Origin: Rhizophagus clarus | Taxonomy: Eukaryota; Glomeromycota; Glomeromycetes; Glomerales; Glomeraceae | Direction: 5' to 3' | Length of the DNA stretch: 64,000 nucleotides | Assembly: GCA_015698045.1 (NCBI GenBank) | Contig: BLAL01000020.1 | Coordinates: 682,001 to 746,000 of the forward strand | In this document: positions 52,090 through 63,059 of the stretch, in pieces | How the letters are laid out: every line of letters starts with the position of its first letter | How positions within the stretch are numbered: the first letter of the stretch is position 1 | The notes under the pieces: model-generated | Told to the model about the DNA's origin: nothing | The model's input: only the letters and a program-made list of their open reading frames with translations | The model's database searches: none | Translations under genes and position numbers: made by a program

Positions 52090-55000
52090 ATCGTTTTGTC
52101 ATAATTAGTGGCTTGCTCTTACACGTACCCTTTCAAATAAAGAACGCAGTGCTTTTAAACAAATGGGACTTCATAATGATCGTTGTAAAAGATACTGGAC
52201 ATTCAAATTCTTTGGATTTTTGCGCCGTTCTAAAGAAAAACGGTTAGATGTAAGTTAATTCGTCAACATAAACCATTAATTACTCGTTATGAGAACGATC
52301 TTTGTTCATTTAGCGGTATTATTTCACGCATACATATTTGTATATTAGGTATGAAGTCAAAAAATCAGATCAGAACGGATCTATGCAGGAGTAGGATATA
52401 AGTATTTTTTATACAGTTTCAATGGAATAATATCGACTTTTAGTTCAAACATTTATTATGAAGTTGTTGATCCTGATAAAGCTTAGTTATGCATTAAAGT
52501 ACTTTCAAACTATTCTGGAAAATCTTTTGGATTAGAAGATTTTTGTATCCAGCAAGCACAAATTCCTCCTTGTAACAGTAGTATTAGAAATCTTTACTAA
52601 TATCATAGAACGCCACGAGACTAAGTGGCACGATTTATTTGATAAGCGGTTGAATCAAAAAGAGCTATTATGTGAAGCTATTTTAGATTTAAATTTACCT
52701 AATTATGAGATAAGTGACCTAGAATGGAGTACTTGTGAAGCGTTTGTTCGACCTTTTGGAGAAGAAAAATCTAAGGTTAGTAATAATTATACGCAAAGTC
52801 GATGGAAAGTGATATGTTATATTTATTATTTGTAAAATAAACAATACATTATTGATTATATTATTGATTTTTAGAATTTTGGATGAAAGTATCTGATGTA
52901 CAAAAGAGAATTAATAATGATAATACTTATGATCCGGATTCCTTCAACTAAAACCGTGCTGCTCAGAAAATCTAATCACATTTTTTTCGTGATGCATCGA
53001 AAATACAAATAAAGATCCAAGCGGTTAAGTGTTAGTTCTTTCAATTATTGTTATATCGAGAACTCAACCAAAATTAAGAGTTAGTATGATGCAAAATAAT
53101 ATATGCTATGAAAAATCATTGAACTAAATTAAGATATAATCTTACAGGCTGCTGCAAATACAGTAACGAGAGCTCGCCAAGATGCATCAATTAATGAATC
53201 AGATGCACACGTTATTTATCATGAATGGTAAAAGTTGAAATCAAGAAATAGAACTGAAGATTCGGTTGATTTACAATCATCAATCAATTACGAAGAAGTT
53301 AATCAAAGATAGCAATTGCTTTCGTTCTCATCTCCTGAAAGATTTGGCTCGTCAATAGCATTTGCACCTTTAGAGGGCCATTCATGTCTTAGGCCAGATT
53401 ATATAATATTAAAAGGTTAAGGACGCAAGAAATATTAAATGATACCAGATGGAAAAATTATGTATGACTTTATATCAAGTGTTCGGTTGAAAACGCGAGC
53501 TTCAGGATCAACATCCTCAGAATGTAATCCGGGCGGAACGTTTTATAATAAGTTACTAAAAAGCATCGTAAGTATCAAATACCGACAAAGCAAGAATTAG
53601 AGAAACCCGATAGAGGACGGATATTACAAAACTGGATGATGAAATAATACCGGCGGTAAGTGCCAGTATTATTGCACTTGCATTCTTACTGGAAGAGGCT
53701 CTGGTTTTTCGGATTCGGTCACGATAATTACGGAGATCTCCGCTTTGTAGGAAAATGTTGAACGTGAGTAATGTTCATTCACCAGATATGAATGATGTAA
53801 AAGAAATATACTCACCAACACAAACATCGGCACCAACGACGGCGACAATAACAACAACAAATAACAGATCATGAACACGATGGAAATCATAAAATGATTG
53901 ATTATCGTTCCTAATGGAATGAATGATATGGCTTTCAACAAGAAAAAAGATGATGATCGAAAGGATGGCCAATATTACACGTATATTAAATGTAAACTAC
54001 GAAATTAAAGTCCGGCGCAATTCCAGCTGAAGCAGCATATCAAGCATATCATCACGTTGATCTCAGCCTTCAAGGTACTATCATTACAATGGATCATGAT
54101 TTTGTTGATTCAAACGTTACAATTCATGGGGTAGATCAATTTGGTACAAGGAGTCGAGTTTTCATGTATCTTTTGTCACTATTGTCACTACAAGTCATAG
54201 CGGGATGGTTGTTACATTAGTATTACAGTTCCCAGATGATATTTCATCTTTAAGATGACGTTTTATTTACGTTGACGGTCGGGTCGTTGAACTTGATGGT
54301 ATTTACTATTATGCTATGATTATGTTTACGGTTTAGAGGGTATTGGAACTGATTGGTTCAATTTTGATTATTTTGCTACTATTATGGTTGGAGTATTAGT
54401 CTGAAACTAATGATTACCAAATACCCTATGATGAAATATATATCATAAATCCACATGATCCTTTAATAAAATAAATATGTGGATCTACTATACAGAAATG
54501 TATAGAATTCCACGTGTTCCTAATCCAGATTCCGTGGTATTACGCACCGATCCATTTAAAAACTTTCAGATGAAACCAGTTTCCACCCCTGATTTTTGAA
54601 CTCGATTAGAATTATTGAATTACTTGGACACAAATTATAAAGAACAAATGAAACAATGGTTTGTAGGAACTGAAAAAGTATCCGATTGAGTAAAATAAAA
54701 AGTATATAATCTTTTTTATGTATGATATCTAGTTTACTTAAATTTACATTTTTTATTAATTTTACATATTAATTTATAGGGAATCACACGACATCTAACG
54801 TCGATTTATGGTGCAATTATCGGAACAAAATTTAAGCAATGGTTTGAAAGAAGCTTCCGTACCTCATGTAGACCCTTATGGACCAGATAATTCAATGGCT
54901 TAGTAGGAAGGCTTTAACTCTTAATATTATTGCAAACACTTCAAATATGGTATGCTTCTAACGTGAAAGGAAGAATCAAAATACAATCAGCTGAAGAGAT

Positions 55001-55560
55001 TCTTTTAGAATTTTGTGATTATGTGCTGAAGGTATTATAAACCAGTTAATCAACTCGCTTATTAAAAGGAAATAGACCATAATCTCGAATGTAAAAAGAT
55101 TTTATAAGCAGAGATCATTAAATTATCAGAGCCTAAAGAGTTTGAAATATTCAGAAATGTCAAGGAAGACCAATTTAGTGATGGGAGTGATGGATATAAT
55201 TATTTAACGAATATTAGATACTGGAATTTTTGTATACAAAATTCTAACAAAAAAAAAAAGCTGAGAAAAAAAGAGTTTATTGTAAACCTCCACAAGAAAT
55301 TTGGGAAGATCGAGATATATATGTAATTTATTTATTTTATAAAAATAAGGAAGTTCAGACAAAATGAAGGATATACTAGAAAAAAAAAAAATAAAAATAA
55401 AAATAAAATAAAATATATAAGCTCCAAGTCCTGAAATAAAGACATGATATGATTGGCAAAAAGATTTGATGTTAGAATGAGGACTAAAACCGTAGAAGAG
55501 TATACGACCACTTGAACATATGTTTGGATTCACTAAGCAATTGATGCCAGATTTTCTTTA
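52090..55560 (+). pseudogene. Decayed multi-exon coding region of unknown family
   Basis: Plus-strand exon-like frames follow one another: WLALTRTLSNKERSAFKQMG, LHNDRCKRYWTFKFFGFLRR (to a GTAAGT donor, 52249); YEVKKSDQNGSMQE; VTVVLEIFTNIIERHETKWH, DLFDKRLNQKELLCEAILDL (to GTTAGT, 52775); FWMKVSDVQKRINNDNTYDP; AAANTVTRARQDASINESDA; SFSSPERFGSSIAFAPLEGH; YDFISSVRLKTRASGSTSSE (to GTAAGT); AAYQAYHHVDLSLQGTIITM, DHDFVDSNVTIHGVDQFGTR; YTEMYRIPRVPNPDSVVLRT; RHLTSIYGAIIGTKFKQWFE; IKLSEPKEFEIFRNVKEDQF. Many of these have internal stops (for example after DSFN, RAAQKI, HEW, VNQR) or shifts between them. All are on one strand in sequence, so this is one or two long genes in decay. I do not recognise the family. 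Confidence 0.5.
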
Positions 55561-57250
55561 TTATGAACTGTCTAAAATGTTAAGCCAAGTTCAGTATAGA
55601 AATAATATTTACATAGTACATTTCAAGAAAAAAAAGATCTGTGTTAGGCAAATTGCAATTGATTTTATTTTTATTATGTCTTTCTAAAATTTGATAAATA
55701 CAATACCATCTCCAGCAGCACATCTTTTTCTACGAAAATCTCTCGTCCTGACCAATACAAACTCAGGTTATTAATTTAAATGAGGATTGATTGAAATCTG
55801 GTTACTGGTGAAATATTACGTATAGCAAAGATTCTTACAATTTATCAATTAATAAGTGTTTTTTTAATAATAATGACTTTGGTTTCATTATCTTGTATCA
55901 GCTTTATTGTTAATAATATATATATAGAGATACATTATTTTCAGATGAATGTAGGGTAGAGTAGGAACGCATTTAAACAGAAAGTAGTGATGTGTTACTT
56001 GGAATTAATACTTTCTTATTTTCACTTAAATATTCTTTAGACATTTGATCAAAATTTGGTTTGTTCTTTCTTCGGATGAACAATCACATTTAGTTTAACA
56101 TAGATTAGTTTTAAATGAACAATTGAACAATAAATAATAAATTAATAAAATATAAAAAATTAAGTTCCTGGCTATAGAAGGAGTAAATTTTAAGATTGAA
56201 AGAAAGAAAAAGTTTTTTTTTTTTGAACTTGCGTACGTCTGTATAATTCCAAAGCCTCTGTTGCTTCGCCTCCAGATCTTGTCATTGAATTTTGTTTTCC
56301 TTACCATGAAATAAATCAAAATTAAATAATTTGATCAGAGATTTCTTTGATTACCAATCAAGTTTGAATAATGAAATATGCATGTATTTTATAGAAATTC
56401 AGACAGTTCAAAAATTGTATTGTATTTATTTTTCTGAACCCATTTCACGTGAATACAGTATATTGAATCTTATTTGCTTTTAGGTGAAAATCAAACATTA
56501 AAATAAAACTACGAATTTATAGTATATAGTGAATTCGTGCAGAAATTGATTCAACTCACAATGGGATTTTTTAAATTTATGTACATATGCGCAAAATCCA
56601 ATTCATGGCTTTTCATTGTGAATATTTTAATTCGTAATCTTAGGGTATCAATTTGTTCTTCAAAACTTTCTTTGAATTATATATACTTTTCAAATCTTAT
56701 ATTATTTATATTATTTTCATTTATATTTCCCATGAAGATCGATCTTTGAAACACTTGCAATATACATTTTTTTTGGTTGGTTCTGTTTGGCCAATAAAGG
56801 ATAATAAATATACGATGAAAAATTATTCCATTTTGATTTTTACTTAGATTTGATCTGAGATTATGTCACCATACCCATCTCACGCACGTCTTATTAAAAA
56901 ACTTTACGCCAAATATCGAGTTTTTTTGGTTTATTTTAAGACTAAATTATTACCTAAGATTTTTTTTTTTTAAAAAAAAAAATTACCAGTATTAATTTTT
57001 TTTACAAATTTGAAGCGTGGAGAATTTTTTTTTTCTTTCATAAAATACATTCAACAAGCTTTTAACTTATATAAGTTTAAATTCCTCCATCCTTTTTTTT
57101 TCTTTACTCCTTTCTTTTTTTTTTGTTCGTAATTTTGCAATGTAATGTAAAAAATATATCGAAATTAATGGCTCTTTTTTTTGATAAAATAAAATAAAAA
57201 TTTCATATATCTCTATAATGAAGTATGAAGAGTTCAAGAAAGGGACGTTA
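55561..57250. other. AT-rich stretch without a supported gene
   Basis: Short frames at 56095-56319, 56537-56749 and 56653-56847 are Phe/Ile/Leu-rich AT frames. Poly-A/T runs lie around 56970. Nothing can be supported. Confidence 0.4.
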
Positions 57251-57255
57251 TATTT

Positions 57256-57507
57256 TTAAAAAGAAAATTCTTTGTGTGTGCCTGTTGGTACACAGTAAGT
57301 ACTTAGATTTTTTACAGTGTGAATTTCTTTCCCTTTACTGATTTCATCTCTTAACAACGCTAAGGTAAATGCAACTTTGATAAAAATTGTGGAGAACTTG
57401 GATTTTGACAAAATTTTACTGGATTCTTTATTCAATACTACACATATTATAGGCTTTAAAGAAATGTAGAACAGATCAATAGGCCTCATCCCTGTTACTG
57501 GAAACAA
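57256..57507 (-). CDS. Hypothetical exon/ORF (83 aa)
   Basis: Minus frame MFPVTGMRPIDLFYISLKPI, ICVVLNKESSKILSKSKFST, IFIKVAFTLALLRDEISKGK and so on to TGTHKEFSF. The composition is protein-like. It lies ~400 bp downstream, on the same strand, of the frame at 57899-58100 and may belong to the same decayed gene. No family recognised. Confidence 0.3.
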   Translation of the reverse strand: MFPVTGMRPIDLFYISLKPIICVVLNKESSKILSKSKFSTIFIKVAFTLALLRDEISKGKEIHTVKNLSTYCVPTGTHKEFSF

Positions 57508-57684
57508 ATTTTTAATATAAAGGATGAAATTCTACCCATTGGGACTATGGTACAAAAGTAAGTGGGAAATTGAATTAAATGTATTAAAAGACTATCAATA
57601 GTTTAAAATGTTTCCAATTTTTTAAAGATCCAATGATACCAACAATTAATGAAAGTTATGCTTAGTATATGTACAGTACTTATA

Positions 57685-57735
57685 TCGCCAAAACTATTGC
57701 CATCCAAAACTATTGCCATCCAAAACTATTGCCGC
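57685..57735. repeat. Three tandem copies of a 16-bp unit
   Basis: CTATTGCCATCCAAAA is repeated three times, the last copy diverging into 'ctattgccgctgc'. It disrupts a 72-codon plus-strand frame that I do not support as a gene. Confidence 0.6.
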
Positions 57736-57898
57736 TGCATTAATATAATAAATTATAACAAATCGGAATCAACTACTGTTTTACTTTATCACAATCGTTT
57801 ACAAAATGTATCAGCAAGTCATACATCATTGTCTTGTAACATTGAATATATAGGAGTTGGCCAATAATGCACTCTTTCAAATTTTGAATTTAATTCGT

Positions 57899-58100
57899 CT
57901 ACTTTTCTACTTTGAGAGTTAACTTCTTATCATCTGGATCATTTGTTTCATCGTTACATTTATTCATCTGATAACGCAAACCTTGTAATTCCAGAACTTG
58001 ATTTGAATTGCCATATGGCAGTTTTTTAATGACAACTAAAGATGGTTACTCAGTCTCAGGACGTATGGTCTTTTCAGTCTTACAGCTGATTTCATAATGT
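57899..58100 (-). pseudogene. C-terminal exon of an unknown protein with one internal stop
   Basis: Minus frame KTEKTIRPETE, stop, PSLVVIKKLPYGNSNQVLEL, QGLRYQMNKCNDETNDPDDK, KLTLKVEK, stop at 57899. The second half is fully coherent and hydrophilic. The TAA in the middle suggests decay or an intron border nearby. Family unknown. Confidence 0.4.
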
Positions 58101-58394
58101 AAAGGACACATTTCTTGCCGAGAGTAACTCGGTAAAGCTTGGTAGAGGACAAAATGAAATAAAAACTATAACGCTGAACTCAAATCAATGCTCCTATAAC
58201 TTTTGTCCTATTCTGAGTTTTACAGAGTTTTGCCGAATGTAAATAAAATGAATGTGACCATAAATATTATTATTATATTAAGCTATTTGAATATCATAAT
58301 AGATAATATATTAAGTTTAAAATAAATTTAACTAAATCCTGGTATTATATATACTATCAGAAAAAATTAAGATTTATTAAAATTTATATAAATT

Positions 58395-58505
58395 ATGAAG
58401 ACCAAAAGTTAGGACCGATGTCGATCTTCACCTCAGTCCTGCTGAGTCCGAGACTGCAGTCCCGGTCCTAAAGACTGATCTACGTAGGACCGGGAGATGA
58501 CAACC
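58395..58505. repeat. GC-rich AGGACCG-containing segment
   Basis: A ~110-bp island, clearly GC-richer than its flanks, contains TTAGGACCGATGTCGATC, 'cagtcctgctgagtccgaga', 'tgcagtcccggtcctaaaga' and 'acgtaggaccgggag', with several AGGACCG/CGGTCCT pairs. It is probably the end of, or a remnant of, a dispersed mobile repeat; no borders are established. Confidence 0.35.
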
Positions 58506-58639
58506 ATCGAAGAACTTTTTATGCATGTCAATTTTTTTGATGAAAATGCCAAAATGGTACAGCGGATGGTTCTACAGGTATACGAGACATACGAATACAA
58601 TAACAATATAATATTTATGCAAATATAATACTCTTCTGA

Positions 58640-59340
58640 TACCCCAAGTTGGACTTAGTAATAATGCTTGGGCATTAAAAGTGATTGATGTGCCTAAATA
58701 TACAAATAGGAACAACACAAATATTGATGATAATTTAAAATTTTCAGATATTACAAATATTTTGATAAATTTTTATGATCCAATAATATTATCAGATGTT
58801 AATGTTAAATTATCAATATTAATATATTATCAATCGAACTGAATGGTCAAGGAAAAAATTTTACGTCATTCAACTTCTTGTACTGATACAACCGCAAAAT
58901 GTAGAAATACTTGATAGTGTTTTGAGTAAATCAGGTGGAAATTATTTTATTGAAGTTGTTAACAATTTTGTTAAAGATAGAGTTTATGAAGATCCTTTGT
59001 TTGGTATAAAAGAAAATATTCGGAAATTTACAATTGAAGTTAGCGAGATACAATATCCTATAATTAGTTCAATATCTGACTTGCTTAGAATAAATGTAAA
59101 GATTAAATGTATAAAGAACTGATAAAAATTCCACGACTAAATGAACGAACCGATCTTTTTAACGCTTTATTGGATGAATTGGCTAAAGCAATTTTAATAC
59201 CAAGAGAGTGCCTTAGCAAAGATAGTAAGATAGAAAACTTTTGATTTCTATATCAATTCATGGAGGATACGATGACGAATAGTAAACAAACACTTATTGG
59301 ACAAAGTGGCTTTGCTAAGCTACCTTTGGTTTTAAACCAA
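58640..59340 (+). pseudogene. Decayed coding region of unknown family
   Basis: Starts in frame as GLSNNAWALKVIDVPKYTNR, NNTNIDDNLKFSDITNILIN. It shifts frame near 58835 to INRTEWSRKKFYVIQLLVLI, QPQNVEILDSVLSKSGGNYF, IEVVNNFVKDRVYEDPLFGI, KENIRKFTIEVSEIQYPIIS. It shifts again near 59110 to YKELIKIPRLNERTDLFNAL, LDELAKAILIPRECLSKDSK, stop, and ends IGQSGFAKLPLVLNQI. At least two frameshifts and one stop. Further short pieces (YPCSFKVW, GRNFAIFQFVLIFHGYSFYK) follow to ~59700. No domain recognised. Confidence 0.45.
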
Positions 59341-59699
59341 ATTAATCAATCAATTTAAATAAATAAATATAATATAAGGAAACTAATAAAAATTTTAATG
59401 ATAATATTTTTAGCAAATTATTGGCAAGAATATATAAACTTAAATTTTTAGGTGCATTTTTGGCTATAATAAATAATCTTGGTCATTCTTTATATCCTTG
59501 TTCGTTTAAAGTATGGTAAATTATTGTATTTTTTTTCATTATTTTCTTACTTTTTTTAAATCAATTTTTTTTTTTGATTAAAATTTTAGGGTCGTAATTT
59601 TGCTATTTTTCAATTTGTCTTGATTTTTCATGGATATTCTTTTTATAAGAAAAACAATGCTAATGACATCCCAAATCTTTATATTCAAGATAATATATA

Positions 59700-60900
59700 A
59701 GAATATCAAATATATTAAATGGACTTTTATTATTATATAAGAAAGATTAATTATTACTTTTTAATAATTAGTTTAATTTAAAATTTTTTTTTAATCTTCA
59801 CTTTCTGAGTCTGCCGAACATAAATATTTTGGAGTCCCCTTTTAAATATTTTTACTGAAGATGTCCACAATTATTCATTCGGGTATTGTAAATTTAAAGG
59901 TTTTTTTTACAATATAGTGGGATGTTTATACCAAGCTATAAAAAACATTCAGATAGAAATAAACATAATACAAATGATCGGGACGATTGGGAATAATATA
60001 ATATGCGGGATTTAATAGCCGATATTTTTATATTAGTAGTATTGATTTCTATTGGTCGCCGCATTTTTCCTAATGACTGAACAATAACTCAGTTATTAGA
60101 AGACCGATATAAATACTCCTACGGTGTTGTATTGTGTCACTTCGTGCCATTAACCAATTACGTTATTCATGCTGATTTTGTTATTCACGTAAAATATTGT
60201 ACGATGATCACGAAATTTTATTATTAGAAAATTTGCATGTGAAGACAAATGTAAAACCCACTATACAATTTCATGTTATTTTTGGAGATTGTGAATTGTT
60301 GCACGAACCTGTATCCGTATTGTTGACCACCTTTAATCTCAAAAATTGAAATCAAATCATAATAATATTTTCTTATCGTATTCTTTATATAATGATTCGA
60401 TTAACAATTACAACATCACATTGCAAAATATGCACGTCATACTCCTTTTTTTTTATTGTAAATTTAGTTAGTAAAACAAAGAAATTCAAAAGTATAGGAA
60501 ATTATTTTACGATTATGATGTAAAAAATTTAAATATAAATAAATTCAAAAATCGTTCGTTCTTTTTTCTATCAAATTTTCTTCTCCATTTTTTAATATCA
60601 ATAATCAATACTTATAAATTCATATTTTTTTTTTTAAAAAAAAAAATATATATATAATTCGATTTAATTTGATTTCTTCATACTTTTTATTTTATAAATT
60701 TTATAATCATAAAAATCTGATACCTTATTTAAAAAAAAAAAAAACTTTTCATAATTATATTGATTAATACTATATTTATAAATTTATTTACACAAAGTTC
60801 AAACACTTATAATATTATATATTTAATAGATAATACTTTTTTATAGTTTTAAAAAAAAATATTTACAAAAAATCATGAAAGGTTTAAATTTGATGATGAC
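59700..60900. other. Gene-free AT-rich stretch
   Basis: No supported gene. It contains AT-rich and poly-A/T sequence; a 'ctgaacaataactcagttattagaag' type palindrome lies near 60078-60104. Confidence 0.4.
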
Positions 60901-60954
60901 CAGCAAGATTTTAATCTAAAAATCGACATCATAACTAAACAAGGTTTTGTCAAA

Positions 60955-61390
60955 GTGACATCGACCAGACAAGATTTGTCCTGGAAAAGTCAAGGCGACA
61001 AACAAAATTTGGCCCATGAAAAGGCATCGGCCAAACAAGATTCGGCCCAGAAAAGTCAAGCAGAATCGGCCGGATGTCATTGACAAAACAAAGTTAAGGC
61101 ATCGGCCAAACAAGATTCGGCCCAGAAAAGTCAAGTGGAATCGGCCGGATGTCATTGACAAAACAAAGTTAAGGCATCGGCCAAACAAGATTCGGCCCAG
61201 AAAAGTCAAGTGGAATCGGCCGGATGTCATTGACAAAACAAAGTTAAGGCATCGGCCAAACAAGATTTGGCCAAGAAATGTCAAAGTGACATTGGTCAAA
61301 TAAGATTTGGTCCAAGAAATGTCAAATAATATTTGACAAACAAGATGTGTCTAGAAAAAGTCAAAGAGACATCGGCCAAACAAAATGTTT
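60955..61390. repeat. 75-bp minisatellite
   Basis: Units start at 61021, 61096, 61171 and 61246 with a strict 75-bp period: AAGGCATCGGCCAAACAAGA, TTCGGCCCAGAAAAGTCAAG, (T/C)(G/A)GAATCGGCCGGATGTCAT, TGACAAAACAAAGTT. Shorter diverged units with GACATCG(A/G)CCA and AAGAT(T)TG flank both sides. It is far GC-richer than its surroundings. Because 75 is a multiple of 3, both strands stay open (plus 61016-61303, minus 60916-61299), giving 25-residue repeats that I do not accept as genes without transcript support. Confidence 0.8.
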
Positions 61391-61399
61391 GGAAAAAAA

Positions 61400-62440
61400 A
61401 ATTTATGATTAAGGATTAATATCAGCTATCAGCAAAAATACATAACAAAACTTAATTTCATTTTACTTGAAAATTATCATAATAATATGATAAATTAATC
61501 CTGCCATAAAATGATTTTGAGAGTATATAATATTTTATATAACAGTAACAGTTATGATTGTTAGTAGAAAGTTTTGTTAGGCATATTGAAGATAAATTTA
61601 TTTATAAAAATTATTAATAATTATATATATCAGGAATTTCAAAACCCCATCATGTTTTAAAGAAACTCATATTATAATTTTCACGTTAATAGATAATAGA
61701 TTTTATAAGCGGATCTTATTTATCTTCAAAATTTAGAGCAAAAATAATTCTTTTTCTAACCTTTAAAACAAAGAATATTAGTGTATTAATAAAGTAATTA
61801 TTATTCCTGAATTATGTCACAAAGCTAACAGTTAAATTAATGTTTATATTGACAATTAAAATAATACTATTGTATTTTAAATCATATACAATTTGTTATT
61901 GTTTATAAAATATTTATATCCATTTCACATTTCGTATATAGAACACAAATAATTATTTAGAAATTTGATTAAATGATCGATCACGTAAATACTTTCTTTG
62001 TACGATGTACTTCATGAAGACAAAATTTATAATGGTATTAATAAAATAAATCATGATAATGCATACAAACTATAATTCATTAGTTTTTTGTTTTTAAATG
62101 GAATAAGAAATCAAGCTGTATTCTTTTGTTTCAATATCATAAAATCGATCATTATATAAAAATTACTAAAATTCGCACATAGATGCAAACAATAACCGTA
62201 ATATTGGTTAATTTGATCCTGCACATTTCATAAAAAAAAATATATATACATATATATAAAGTTAAATTGTTTTGCATTACAAAGATGCAGATTTATACAA
62301 TATGCAGCGTTTCATTTAATTAAGAAAGACGTAAAAATATAATCAAATTGAATTTTAGAATCCTTTTTAGGGATAGATGCAATTTTAATTTCACTTATAC
62401 AAGAAACAGAATAACAACTTATTCATTATTATTCGTGTAA
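61400..62440. other. Gene-free AT-rich stretch
   Basis: No supported gene, RNA or repeat. Confidence 0.4.
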
Positions 62441-62443
62441 TAT

Positions 62444-63042
62444 ATGAAAATTGTCCTTCAATTTAATACTTATCTGAAGGCCACTTTACCCGAATTCGAA
62501 AAATTATTAAATAGTTACTCGGAGAAAACATTAATTAATTAGACGACTTTAATATGTATGAGAACGTAAATTCTATTATAAAAGAGATAATTGTGTTAAT
62601 TTGATTAATCAATATAAAGGTGAATGAATTACAAGTAATTTTATTTATTATATTATGATCGTGCGTGTAAAATTTATATGTAGTTAATTTAAATATTATT
62701 TATATTTGCCTTAATGTTTTAAAATGTCTTATAATGAGTTTCTGAATATAATATATATTTTTGATCATACAGCCGCAACGAAAATCGCTCAACAATTTTT
62801 TAGTGGTTACGATAATCGATCAACTGATATCAAAATTAAAAATTGATTTTAAAATAAATAAGATAAATAAATTAAATTAATATTATTTCAATTTTTAGGC
62901 TCTTTAGGACCACAAAGAAATTCTGTATTTAGAATCTACAGCATCTTTCCAAAGCCAGAATTTCATGAAATTGTTCAAAGAAGGAATTTAGATTTGTTAT
63001 CTTCCGATCGATTGTTTAAATTTAAAAAAAATTTCCTATAAT
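62444..63042 (+). other. Exon-like fragments of an unknown gene
   Basis: Three plus-strand pieces. 62444-62542: MKIVLQFNTYLKATLPEFEK, LLNSYSEKTLIN. About 62772-62845: AATKIAQQFFSGYDNRSTD, after a CATACAG acceptor. About 62898-63042: GSLGPQRNSVFRIYSIFPKP, EFHEIVQRRNLDLLSSDRLF, KFKKNFL, after a TTTTTAG acceptor. They could be exons of one small gene, but the joins need frame changes. A further short piece, AKLHPTHPMGFERVISAY, lies near 63390. Family unknown. Confidence 0.3.
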
Positions 63043-63059
63043 AAATTAGTAATCTTCTG

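Noticed and set aside
53669..53972. Two overlapping minus-strand hydrophobic ORFs
   Set aside because: Antisense of a Thr/Asn-rich plus-strand decayed exon (PTQTSAPTTATITTTNNRS); the hydrophobicity is a complement effect.
56537..56847. Two overlapping plus-strand ORFs with hydrophobic stretches
   Set aside because: Phe/Ile/Leu content is what AT-rich DNA gives by chance; no signal of a gene.
61016..61303. Repeat protein on either strand of the minisatellite
   Set aside because: Both strands are open only because the period is a multiple of three; no transcript or homology evidence.
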